A stretch of 25,813 bases of DNA from Chara braunii (Eukaryota > Streptophyta > Charophyceae > Charales > Characeae): positions 1,566,714 to 1,592,526 of the forward strand of contig BFEA01000193.1 in the NCBI GenBank assembly GCA_003427395.1. The letters are read 5' to 3'. Shown piece after piece: positions 18,094 to 25,779 of the stretch. Below the pieces are notes generated by a model. The model did not search any database, was not told where the DNA came from, and saw nothing but the letters and a program-made list of their open reading frames with translations. Positions within the stretch are counted from its first letter, which is position 1. Each line of letters begins with the position of its first letter. Both the position numbers and the translations under genes were made by a program.

Positions 18094-18437
18094 AACAGCA
18101 ATTTTGTCAAAACGGGCATATTTTATTTTTTGAACGAAATTGAAAACTAAAAAATTGGCCCGATTTAGGTCGATATTTTCAGCTCCAGGAAATACGGCGT
18201 TCTGAAAACGCCTTACCCCCTAGATGCAAACTAAGTCCAGATACATCTAGGGGGGTACGGCGTTTTCAGAACGTCGTACCCCCTGGACTCCAGCTAAGTC
18301 CAGTTACATCCAAGGGGTCCGGCGTTAAGGACGCCAGACCCTCAAGAGCTTGAAATTTCCACCTAAATTTCTCTAATTTATAAGGTTTCAATTTCGTTCA
18401 AAAAATAAAATGTGTCCGTTTTGACGAAATTGCTGTT
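18094..18437. mobile_element. MITE / foldback element with 52-bp TIRs
   Basis: The left end (18094-18145) and the reverse complement of the right end (18386-18437) match at 49 of 52 positions, starting AACAGCAATTT. Both flanks carry AGATC (18089-18093 and 18438-18442), a possible 5-bp target-site duplication. Total length is 344 bp and no protein is encoded, so it is a non-autonomous DNA transposon. The core is itself self-complementary. The superfamily is not certain from TIR and flank alone; long TIRs recall Mutator-like elements, but those make 9-bp duplications, which are not seen. Confidence 0.9.
18194..18345. repeat. Self-complementary 62-63-bp tandem units in the MITE core
   Basis: ACGGCGTT-type starts occur at 18194, 18257 and (as CCGGCGTT) 18319. 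Each full unit contains an inverted GGCGTT...AACGCC-type hairpin, CCCCCT, AAGTCCAG and a purine-rich end. In unit 1, CCCCCTAGATG pairs with CATCTAGGGGG. Over a larger range 18196-18226 is near-perfectly complementary to 18244-18275, and CTGGACT/AGTCCAG pair in unit 2. The MITE would form a long branched hairpin as RNA. Confidence 0.85.
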
Positions 18438-18590
18438 AGATCCAAGATGCATGTTGCTGACAGGGTTTGAAGTTGGGCAGCTGCCAGTCATGCGCATGCG
18501 TAGCCAACACCTTAACACACTGACCAAACTCTATGTATGTTCCCATAGTGTGCCACACTGGTGTTGAAGAGTATTGTGCCAACTATTTAC

Positions 18591-18610
18591 CCCCCCCCGC
18601 TTCCCCCCCG
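18591..18610. repeat. Poly(C) tracts
   Basis: Two runs of about eight C's separated by GCTT (the G-run strand is minus). Confidence 0.8.
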
Positions 18611-18670
18611 AGGCATCATGGTTGCTTGGCCATCTGCAGCGTCACGGGGCAGCTTGCTGAGAATCGTGAA

Positions 18671-18900
18671 GACCCCCTAGCTAGGGGGCTGTAGTACAGG
18701 GAGATTTGGGTGGCTGATCAAGATCTCAACCCACCTAGATGATGATGATGATGATGATCTCTCCTAGTGCTGCAGCAGCACTTTGGCAGCTGTGAAAACC
18801 CCCCTGGCTAGGGGGCTGCGCGTCATTGCAATCAGGGTGGCTGATGAAGATCTCAGCCAACCCTTGATTATTTCAATATTTTTTTTCCTGCAGTAGCAGG
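18671..18900. repeat. Diverged ~127-bp two-copy repeat with palindromic core
   Basis: Copy 1 starts with the perfect 16-bp palindrome CCCCCTAGCTAGGGGG (18673-18688) and continues CTG, GGGTGGCTGATCAAGATCTC, AACCCACC. Copy 2 starts CCCCCCTGGCTAGGGGG (18799-18815) and continues CTG, GGGTGGCTGATGAAGATCTC, AGCCAACCC. A (GAT)7 microsatellite (18738-18758) lies in copy 1. The frame on minus at 18764-18961 (65 codons) spans copy 2 and has no known domain. Confidence 0.8.
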
Positions 18901-18960
18901 CTGCCAGCACCTTGAAGGCCAACATCTTGGGGATCTTGGTGATCTTGTTACTCTTGGCCA

Positions 18961-19475
18961 ACTAAGAGTTTGGTATCATCTCTCTCCACTAACCTACCTC
19001 TACCACTACTTCCGCCCCCCCTCTTCCATCTCTCTTCACTCATCTTCCACCATCTTTTTCTCCCCTGAGCTCCCCTCCCCACTCACCATCTTTTACTAAT
19101 CTTTTATCCTTCTCCCCATTTTTCTCATCACTTTCTCTCTCATTCTCCCACCCTACTCTCCCCCTTCCCTCCCCCAACTGCAACTCAATCATCCCCCACC
19201 TCCCACTCCAATTTTTTTTTCTTTCTCGCTTATTTCTCTCTTTCTCCATCACTTTTTTATTCCTCCTCACCCTCAACTTCAAATTTTCTGTTTTTTTTTT
19301 TTTTTGTCTTTTCTTTGATTTAAATTTGATCGTTTCTCTAAAAGTTTGCATTATGTTATCACGCTACTTCTTTCTTATTTTTCTGATTTATTTTATTTTT
19401 ATTTTTATTTATTCTGAAAATTCATATTTCTCTGCGGCACCTCTATATCTGTTTAGGACTTAGTTATTTCAGCTC
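18961..19475. other. C/T-rich non-coding stretch
   Basis: Strongly pyrimidine-rich with T runs; the Lys/Arg/Glu-rich minus frame at 19040-19351 is a composition artefact. Confidence 0.6.
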
Positions 19476-19519
19476 TCGGCACACATTTTGACCTCGTGGG
19501 GGTAACGAAGTATTGCCGA
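19476..19519. repeat. Hairpin family, copy 1
   Basis: Begins TCGGCACACATTTTGACC, passes GTGGGGGTAACGAA and ends TATTGCCGA. The ends (TCGGCA and TGCCGA) pair. The central palindrome is eroded here (CCTCGTGGGGG). Confidence 0.8.
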
Positions 19520-19571
19520 ATTTTTTTTTTCTCTCCCTACTCTTTCCCATTTTACTTAGCCATATCTTTTG

Positions 19572-19613
19572 TCGGCACACTTCCACCCCATGGGGGTAAC
19601 GAAATGTTGCCGA
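19572..19613. repeat. Hairpin family, copy 2
   Basis: Begins TCGGCACACTTCCA, has the perfect central palindrome CCCCATGGGG and ends GTAACGAAATGTTGCCGA. The outer arms TCGGCA and TGCCGA pair. Confidence 0.85.
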
Positions 19614-19748
19614 CATTTTTTAAAAATCCAACACTTAGTTTTTCTTCACTCTCCTCCACCTCCTTATTTATTTATTTATTTATTTATTAAAATTTATAAT
19701 TTGTGGCATTTTGAACTTTAGCGTGCTTACGTTCGTCTCTCCGTCCTC

Positions 19749-19793
19749 TTGGCACATTTTTTGATCCCATGGGGGGTAGGGAAATGTTGCCGA
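19749..19793. repeat. Hairpin family, copy 3
   Basis: Begins TTGGCACATTTTTTGAT, centre CCCATGGG, ends GAAATGTTGCCGA. The arms TTGGCACATTT and AAATGTTGCCGA pair with mismatches. Spacing from copy 2 is 177 bp, against 96 bp between copies 1 and 2. Surrounding DNA is T/A-rich and not clearly repeated. Confidence 0.85.
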
Positions 19794-19944
19794 AAATTCA
19801 AAAAAAATATATATTATTTATCTCTTCAGTTTTTTATTTTATTATTATTAAATTTTTTTTTTATCTCGAAATTTCATCGTTTATTTATTTCTCTTTCCCC
19901 CTTCCTTCCACGGTTGGTATTTTCTCTTCTTGATTAGGCCGCCG

Positions 19945-19970
19945 CTAGGGTTTCTCTAGGGTTTAGGGTT
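19945..19970 (+). repeat. Telomere-like AGGGTTT cluster (telo-box type)
   Basis: CTAGGGTTTCTCTAGGG is followed by TTTAGGGTTC, close to the plant telomere repeat TTTAGGG. Short interstitial clusters like this are common in plant promoters and element leaders. It lies about 80-105 bp upstream of the gag start and could belong to the retrotransposon leader. It supports a green-plant origin. Confidence 0.6.
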
Positions 19971-20049
19971 CTTCTAACCCCCCTCCTCTCCCGCCTTTTC
20001 CCGTCGGGCACCCTGGACCCGAACAACTCCTCGCCCTTCGACAGGATTC

Positions 20050-20691
20050 ATGCGACCATCTCATGCGCGACCTGCTGGTCACGGAGTGAACCGACTCACG
20101 ACTACCCGCTCCGCTCCCGCAATCCCCTCCCTCTCACCTGTGGTCCCCTATCCCCACGCCATAACCCATCTCCTTCCACACCTCTTTCTCCACCTCCCGC
20201 ATATACTACCCACGAACGGGGCTACAGTTGAGAAGATCGTCGCGACGCCCTCCGTCTCTCAAGCGTCCAACCACCAGACGGTCCAGGGTCAGAACCCTGT
20301 GGACCCCATGGAACTTCGCGTTGTCCTTGCATCCCTCCTTGCACCTTTGCAAGCGAGACTCAAGGCGCTTGTGCCCCTGGAGGGGCAAGTCAATATGCTC
20401 GCCCTTGAAGTTTACCGCCTCAAGGGCTCTCCTCATCACTCTCCCCACTGCTCTCCTACTCCATTCCCTATCGGCTCAGAGTCCGACTCTCCAGGACTCC
20501 AGAGACAGAGACGTGGTGGTTCGTCCTTCGCGGGTTGGGCCCCACACTCCCCCTCCGCAGTGGTGAAAGTTGCCGCCGCTCAAACCATACCATCTGTTGT
20601 AGGACACCCGTCGGACCCTACCGCCCCTGCTGCTTCAGCCACTACCGTCGGTGCTGGTGCCCAGATACCGATATTTGGTCAGACAGTTTGA
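20050..20691 (+). pseudogene. Ty3/gypsy gag, N-terminal part
   Basis: A 213-codon open frame from ATG at 20050, the first long frame of the element. The N-terminus is Pro/Ser/Thr/His-rich. Around residues 85-130 there is a Leu/Val-spaced charged segment (LASLLAPLQARLKALVPLEG, then QVNMLALEVYRLKG) likely to form a helix or coiled coil, as in many gypsy gag leaders. The frame closes at 20691 with a shift; Pro/Ser-rich sequence continues in another frame from 20707. Assignment to gag rests on position ahead of the gag core and the domain order; the sequence itself is not strongly diagnostic. Confidence 0.65.
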
Positions 20692-20706
20692 TCTACTTAT
20701 CCCGGT

Positions 20707-21075
20707 ATGGCTTCCCAGCTTTCCACTTCGGTTCCGACATCTCCGCCTCCTCCACCCCCGACCCCGCACACAAAGCGAGTGGCTACCTTGCGGCCACCAT
20801 CATGCAACTCCAGTTGGAGATTCACCTTCAGACAGCCTCACCCTTCACAGGTTGCTCGCCCCTCTTTTTCTTATACCGTCTCTCCCACATTTGTCTTGCA
20901 GGCTTGTTTCCCTCGACGTGCGTTCCCCCCTCTACGCACCTACCTTGCCACTCCATCCCAGTTGGTTGCGGTTGTTGCCTCCACCTCTGCTGGACCTTCC
21001 AGCAGCAGCCCCGGCCCACAACCTACCACCACTTCCACCCCTGCAGCGGCCCCGACTTTTGCAGCTGCAGTGTAG
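20707..21075 (+). pseudogene. Gag Pro/Ser-rich linker
   Basis: The frame starting at 20707 is Pro/Ser/Thr/Ala-rich (for example TSPPPPPPTPHTK and AGPSSSSPGPQPTTTSTPAA) and looks like a disordered linker between the gag leader and the gag core. It ends at 21075, and the core resumes in a different frame at about 21129, so at least two frameshifts flank it. Overlapping open frames at 20535-21104 and 20651-21217 are other readings of the same DNA. Confidence 0.5.
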
Positions 21076-21128
21076 GCCCATCAACCTCTCTCCTTCGTCG
21101 TTGACACAGCAGTCCCACCCTTGTGCAC

Positions 21129-21690
21129 CTGTCAGATATACCCGACTACGATGGTACACTTCGCGTATCGCACTGGTTGCAGGCTGCCACACGTGCGCTG
21201 ACACTTACCAACACTAGTCAGAAGTTGTGGTGCTCTATGCTCACAACTAAATTGCGAGGCAGTGTGTTCTCCGCATGAGAGAACTATTATACCCATCGTA
21301 CTCGCTCGAACGAGGCTCCCACTCTCGCGGATTTCACCACGTTTCTTCATGACCGCTATGAAACTCTACATAACGTGACCGATGCCTTAAATCAGGTCAC
21401 CCAGACGCAGTGGTGCGGGTCCTCCACACCAGCAGACTTCGTCACGTCCGGGTGTTTCAGGACGCCCGGTTCATTTGCGATGATGCACTCCTACCTGAGG
21501 TCCTTTTGACCAACAGGTTGTCGTTAGTCTTCCGACTGACTACCGCATCGAGCTCTTACGACAGACCTTCGCCTCCTCAGAGCAGGCCTACGAGGCTGCT
21601 CGACAGTACCGGAAGATGCGGATTGGCTTCTCCGACGCCCCATCTTCTTTGCGATCCACCGCTGCCGCCACCTAGTCACGCGGTGCTACT
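21129..21690 (+). pseudogene. Ty3/gypsy gag core (capsid-like), with stops and shifts
   Basis: Read from 21129 the frame gives LSDIPDYDGTLRVSHWLQAA, then SQKLWCSMLTTKLRGSV, a stop, ENYYTHRTRSNEAPTLADFT and FLHDRYETLHNVTDALNQV. The pattern F/Y-D-G, W-L, L-x-G-x-A and W-x(2)-F-x(2)-F-x(3)-F matches the retrotransposon gag domain. The stop is TGA at 21276-21278, at a place where the family usually has Trp, so one G-to-A-type change could have made it. Further on, in another frame, RIELLRQTFASSEQAYEAAR (about 21548-21607) fits the gag C-terminal helix pattern. The remaining path runs through more frameshifts. Confidence 0.8.
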
Positions 21691-21788
21691 CGCTGTCGAT
21701 CCTTCTTCGCCGCCCGCTTTCGCCGACCAGCTCGACCTGGAGGGCCGTTCTCTCAACACTACAGTTCTCTCGAGTCTGGTGAGGACGC

Positions 21789-22196
21789 CTCAACCAAGCT
21801 CGACCTACCTTTGGGGATGCTCCCGAGGACATCGAGCTTCGGGACGCCATCCAGTACCACTTGGATGACGACAGTGTCCCTTTGGATGAGCACGTGCAGA
21901 TGGCCATGTCCGCCATGGGTCCTGCACGCAGTCGGGTTACTCAAGCTGGCGCCCGCACGTTCGTCGTCCCTCAGATAGACCTCCCGCAGGGTTTCGTCCC
22001 TCCTCGTGGAGCTTTATTCCCTGAGGAGCGCGCCACCCCCGAGGCCCGCCGCGGTTGCCTTCGTTACGGTCAGGATGGACACACCCCCTCACAGTGTGGA
22101 TACCATGCTGCCCTCGATCGGCACTACGCTGACATTTCTCGTCAGCGCCGATCTCAGTCCCTCCCCCGCCGCGACCGACCAACCCCATCCAGCTAG
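21789..22196 (+). pseudogene. Gag C-terminus with degenerate zinc knuckle
   Basis: The frame with DAPEDIELRDAIQYHLDDDS leads into CLRYGQDGHTPSQC (22056-22097), a nucleocapsid-type CCHC zinc knuckle in which the second Cys is Tyr; the first Cys, the His and the last Cys keep the C-x2-[C]-x4-H-x4-C spacing. It is followed by an Arg-rich stretch (RQRRSQSLPRRDR) and a stop at 22194-22196. The knuckle position at the end of gag supports the domain order. The Cys-to-Tyr change would be expected to abolish zinc binding. Confidence 0.85.
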
Positions 22197-22250
22197 CCAC
22201 AGTGCAGTGTACCGCTGAGGCCTCGCACGTAGCAGGTTTTCCGACCACCA

Positions 22251-22468
22251 AGTCGCAGTTTGCCCCTTTGGCTACCCCACCAAAGGATCCTCAAGACACG
22301 ACAGACGCAGTTCCCTCTGCCCCACCGTCTGTCGAGATACCGTCTGCCCCACAGCACGAAGTCGCGGTTTGCCCCTTTGGTTACCCCACCAAAGGATCCT
22401 CAGGACACGACAGACGCAGTTCCCTCTGCCCCACCGTCGGTCGAGGTACTGTTTGCCCCACAGCAAAC
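22251..22468 (+). repeat. 109-bp tandem duplication in the gag-pro linker
   Basis: AGTCGCAGTTTGCCCCTTTGG (22251) and AGTCGCGGTTTGCCCCTTTG (22360) begin two copies of about 109 bp differing at only a few sites. Both carry CCACCAAAGGATCCTCA and GACACGACAGACGCAGTTCC. Because 109 is not a multiple of three, the duplicate throws the frame: the peptide TPPKDPQDTTDAVPSAPPSV is read in one frame from copy 1 and in the next frame from copy 2. Confidence 0.95.
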
Positions 22469-22699
22469 CGCCGCATCTAGTTCTTCCACTTCGAGACTTC
22501 CGATGCGTCACGTCATTCGCACAACTCGTTGTAGTGCTCAACTGATGATTGGCGATGACGTTGTGTCATCTCTCCTTGACTTGAGCATTCTTCAAGCTCG
22601 TTAGGAACGACTCACGAGACACATAAACATGATGCGTCGTCTTCTCACTCTGCTCTCTGACCCTAATCGCACCCTACTCATCATTCTGATCCGCTTGGG

Positions 22700-23093
22700 G
22701 ACATTTATGAGGGTGTACCGCACTTTATGGGACTCCGGCTCGCAGGGAGACTTTGTCAGCTCGTCTAACTAGTACCTCCGGGTCTCGCTCTCCTATCTCC
22801 GTTACCCTCGAAGATAACAAGACGCAGTGCTTCTTCGATCAGCCGGTCCTCGACCTCCACTTTTCCCTCACCTTACAACCACCGAATAGTACCCAGGCGC
22901 CTCGGCACTACCATTCCTCCGCACTTCGAGGTGCAGGAGACTGGGTACGACTGTATCCTTGGCACTCCTTGGTCTCGCCGATTGCGTGGCACAGAGGCCG
23001 AATGGGAGGCCGAGACACTCATTGTCAAAACGAAGTGTGGTCAGACCCATCGAGTCCCCTTCATTGAAACCACGGGCGACAGCCCTCCCGACC
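22700..23093 (+). pseudogene. Retropepsin-like aspartic protease, frameshifted
   Basis: The active-site motif is visible as LWDSGSQGDFVSS (DSG at 22731-22739), normally D-[ST]-G-A-x(2)-x-[FI]-[IV]. An in-frame stop follows at 22770-22772. The middle reads on in the next frame as ISVTLEDNKTQCFFDQPVLD, and the conserved C-terminal loop YDCILGTPW (22946-22972) in the third frame, corresponding to the usual YD-x-ILGM-x-WL. The domain is therefore spread over three frames, requiring at least two indels. It continues to a stop at 23093. Protease function would be cleaving the Gag-Pol polyprotein; this copy cannot do so. Confidence 0.85.
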
Positions 23094-23169
23094 TATCTCC
23101 CTAGGAACCTTCACTTCTTTTTGTCGGTTTGTTCACTTCATACGACAAGAGGACGTCACATTCTACTCA

Positions 23170-24270
23170 GTGAACGCCATGGATCTTCTTCGCTATGATC
23201 CACTCTGTCCCAAGGTTGAGCTCATCTCCTTGGAGTCTGATCGCCCTAACCCTTCCTGCACCTCAATGACTTCTATCTCTACATCCACCCCTCAGCCTGC
23301 GGATAGCCCCTCGACGTCTCAGGTCCCTATGCCATTCACTGCCGAGTCCACCCATACGTCTCGTGCAGACGCAGATATTGAGAAACTCATGCGGTTCATG
23401 ACCGACTTAGAGTCCGCCGTTCGTGATTTGATTCGAGAGTACCGCGACGTTTTCCCCCCGTATTTCTCATACAGCGGGATCTCTCTCATGCGCGGTGTTA
23501 AACATTTTATCTAGCTCGTGCTTGACTATCGCGTGCACCATCAGACACCCTACCGACTATCGATTCTAGAGGCGACGGAACTCAAGCATTAGCTTAAGGC
23601 GCTCCTTCGACAGGGTTTCATTAAACCTAGTAAATCCCCTTGGGGTGTATCTGTCCGCTTTATTTGTAAAGCGGACGAAACTCTTCACCTCTGTATTGAC
23701 TACCGCGGCCTTAACCGTTACACGGTTAAGAACAACTATCCCATGCCTCATGCGGAGGAGTTGTTTGACCATGTGGCGGACAACTGCTTCTTCACAAAGA
23801 TCGATCTTCGTAGCGGTTACCACCAAATCCGCGTGGTCACAAAGGACCAGTCGAAGACCGTCTTTTAGTCGTGCTTCGACCACAACGAGTTCACGGTGAT
23901 GCCATTCAGCCTCACCAATGCACCTGTCACCTTCCAGACGACGATGAGCGATCTGTTCAAGGACATCCTTGAATAATATATTTTCGTATACCTAGACGAA
24001 ATTTTGGTCTACAGTCGTACCTTAGAAGACCATCTCAGACACCTCTGTGATGTCCTACACCACTTATGCAACCATGACTTTTATGCCAAGCTTAGTAAGT
24101 GTCGCCTTGCCAAGCACAAAGTGAACTTCCTTGGACACCATGTGTTTGACCAGAGTCTCCAGATGGACGACGCGAAGAACACTGCTATTGCAGAGTGACC
24201 CGTCCCCACATCCGCCAAACAGCTTCGCAGTTTCCTAGGCCTCACTAGCTACTGTAGTAATTTCATCCAG
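23170..24270 (+). pseudogene. Ty3/gypsy reverse transcriptase, several stops, altered YxDD
   Basis: One frame carries the whole domain: LIREYRDVFP (lead-in, about 23434), RQGFIKPSKSPWG (fingers), LHLCIDYRGLNRYTVKN, FTKIDLRSGYHQIRV (motif A, catalytic Asp at 23803-23805), MPFSLTNAPVTFQ (motif B), VYLDEILVYS (motif C, 23986-24009), FYAKLSKCRLAKHKVNFLGH and QLRSFLGL. In motif C the invariant second Asp is Glu (GAA at 23998-24000). In-frame stops are at 23512 (TAG), 23590 (TAG), 23866 (TAG), 23974 (TAA) and 24196 (TGA, at a usual Trp). There are no frameshifts within the RT, so decay was mostly by substitution. A working RT would copy element RNA to DNA; this one is inactive. Confidence 0.95.
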
Positions 24271-24299
24271 GGATACACTAGGTATTTCTGCGTCCTTAC

Positions 24300-24960
24300 C
24301 TCCACCCTCCACCGGAAGAACCCATCGTGGTTTTTGACACCCCTCTACGAGAATGTCTTTCGCGCGCTCAAGAAGGTGGTGACTTGTGCGCGGGTTCTTC
24401 AACTCCCCGATTTTGACCGTCTCTTCATCGTCACCACTGATGCGTCATATTTTGCAGTAGGAGTTGTACTTTCTCAGTTGTTTCTTTCTCCTCATGATTT
24501 ACCTTATCCCCATGTTCCTCCTTCTCCCCACCCCCCCTCCTCCTACTGATACCGCTTCTCGACAGAGGACTATACTCTCACCAGTTCCCTCCACTGACAG
24601 TCCTCTCGTTACTTACTCCCCGACCATCACAGAGGATGAGACTGTCGAGGCTCGTGTTGGGGATTGACCGATCGCTTTCTACTCCCGTCAGCTACTGCCT
24701 GCCAAGATAAACTACATTACCGATGAACGTGAGGTTCTCTCAATAGTTTATGTTACCCGGCATTGGCGTCATTATCTGCATGGGGCGCCCTTCACAGTTC
24801 ACACAGACAGCTCAGTTGTCCAAGCTTTCCTCACGAAGCCCAAACTTTCCCCTCGACAGACACGCTAGTGGTGTGATTTATCCGAGTTCAGTTTCACCAC
24901 TCAACCCATCAAGGGTGAAACGAACCGCGTTGCCGATGCCTTGTCTCGTCGTCATGATCA
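24300..24960 (+). pseudogene. Ty3/gypsy RNase H, frameshifted, with low-complexity insert
   Basis: RNase H begins with FIVTTDASYFAVGVVLSQ, first catalytic Asp at 24439-24441. A stop follows at 24547. The domain resumes in another frame at 24668 with PIAFYSRQLLPAKINYITDE, catalytic Glu at 24731-24733 (TDERE), FTVHTDSSVV with the next Asp at 24806-24808, a TAG stop at 24866-24868, LSEFSFTTQP and VADALSRR, the usual end. Between the halves lies about 190 bp in which Pro/Ser/His-rich codons replace the normal few residues; the frame change and a TGA at 24665 lie at its end. A T/C-rich insertion is likely. Confidence 0.92.
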
Positions 24961-25059
24961 CAATCAGGAACCCATCTATCTTGCTGCCATCTCCATCACC
25001 ACTGTTGATCAATCGGTGATCGATGCATATCGCACTCAGTACCGCCACATCCCGGATTA

Positions 25060-25577
25060 TTGCGTCACGCGACACTGCGAAGTGGCAAGACCGTTCTTTC
25101 GTACTCCCTCAGTGAGAACAGTCTCGTGTACTGGCATGAAAGATCTGGTAAGCTAGAACCACGTATCTGTGTTCCCTCCACTAGACAGCTCCGCGTCCAA
25201 GCTGTAGCAGAGTTCCATGATCAGGCAGTTGTCGATCATATGAGCTTCCACAAAACGTTGGCTCGTGTTTGCCGCCTATACGTCTGCCCGAAGTCCAAGG
25301 ACTTCGTCAAAGCCTACATCCAGGAGTGTTTTATTTGTCAGGAGGTGAACAGTGTGAACCACCTTTTGTATGTGTTACTTCAGCCCCTACCCATACCTAA
25401 GGGTCGTTGGCAGTCCATCTCGATGGATTTCATTGGTCTCCTTTTTCCACCTACTGAGCGCAGTCATGATGCTATCTTGGTCGTCGTCGATCGCTTCACG
25501 AAGCATGCACGCTTTGTCCCGTGCCACTATCGCATTAGCGCTCATGAGGTCACCGACATCGTCTTCTGTGTCGTCCC
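25060..25577 (+). pseudogene. Ty3/gypsy integrase, truncated in the catalytic core
   Basis: In a frame different from RNase H, the zinc-binding HHCC region has FHDQAVVDHMSFHKT with His at 25216 and 25237, and ECFICQEVN with Cys at 25327 and 25336. The catalytic core begins SISMDFIGLLFP with the first Asp at 25426-25428 and continues LVVVDRFTKHARFVP and AHEVTDIVF. Homology stops at about 25577; the second Asp (usually in a SDR motif) and the Glu of the DDE triad are missing because unrelated DNA begins. Without them integration is impossible. Confidence 0.92.
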
Positions 25578-25670
25578 CCGTACGTCATACGGGGGGTCCC
25601 CGTACGGGCCGTCCGGACAGACGTACAGACGCCCGTACGGGCATACGGACGCTTCCCGTCCGAACGTGTC
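25575..25670. repeat. CGTACGG-rich palindromic sequence replacing integrase
   Basis: Immediately after integrase homology stops there is a perfect hairpin CCCCCGTA-CGTCA-TACGGGGG (25575-25595), then CCCGTACGGG twice (about 25599 and 25632), CATACGG twice, GCCGTCCGG and CCCGTCCG. The motif C[GA]TACGG or its complement recurs about eight times in under 100 bp. This could be the subterminal repeat region of a DNA transposon or the end of another element that cut the Ty3 copy; only its first part is in the window. Confidence 0.7.
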
Positions 25671-25681
25671 ACGGCCCTTTC

Positions 25682-25734
25682 GGGGGGTGCTAGGGGGGGT
25701 TTAAGGGCATGGGGTGTTGGGGGGGGTGGGTGGG
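25682..25734 (+). other. G-run cluster, possible G-quadruplex
   Basis: G runs of 6, 7, 3, 4, 8, 3 and 3 are separated by short spacers, meeting the usual G3+ four-run pattern. It lies just inside the CGTACGG-rich sequence. Confidence 0.7.
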
Positions 25735-25752
25735 AGCACAGGAGTGTTTTTG

Positions 25753-25779
25753 AAAAATATATATATATATATATTTTTT
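25753..25779. repeat. (AT)n palindrome
   Basis: A5, then alternating TA dinucleotides, then T6; an almost perfect palindrome of about 27 bp. Confidence 0.9.

Larger units (their letters stand above)
20050..25577 (+). mobile_element. Decayed Ty3/gypsy LTR retrotransposon, 3' truncated
   Basis: Plus-strand domains follow the Ty3/gypsy order: gag (20050-22196), protease (22700-23090), reverse transcriptase (23386-24260), RNase H (24330-24960), integrase (25060-25577). Integrase after RNase H separates it from Ty1/copia. The reading frame is broken by many stops and by frameshifts in gag, in gag-pro, twice within protease, between the RNase H pieces and before integrase. The integrase core is cut off near 25577 by an unrelated palindromic GC-rich sequence, so the integrase C-terminus, any chromodomain and the 3' LTR are missing. 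No 5' LTR for this copy was recognised, although a PBS and LTR end lie 3 kb upstream. Confidence 0.92.

Noticed and set aside
20050-25577. Intact retrotransposon with programmed recoding of stops
   Set aside because: Stops are of all three types, frameshifts are many, the zinc knuckle and YxDD are altered and the integrase is cut off; decay explains all of it.
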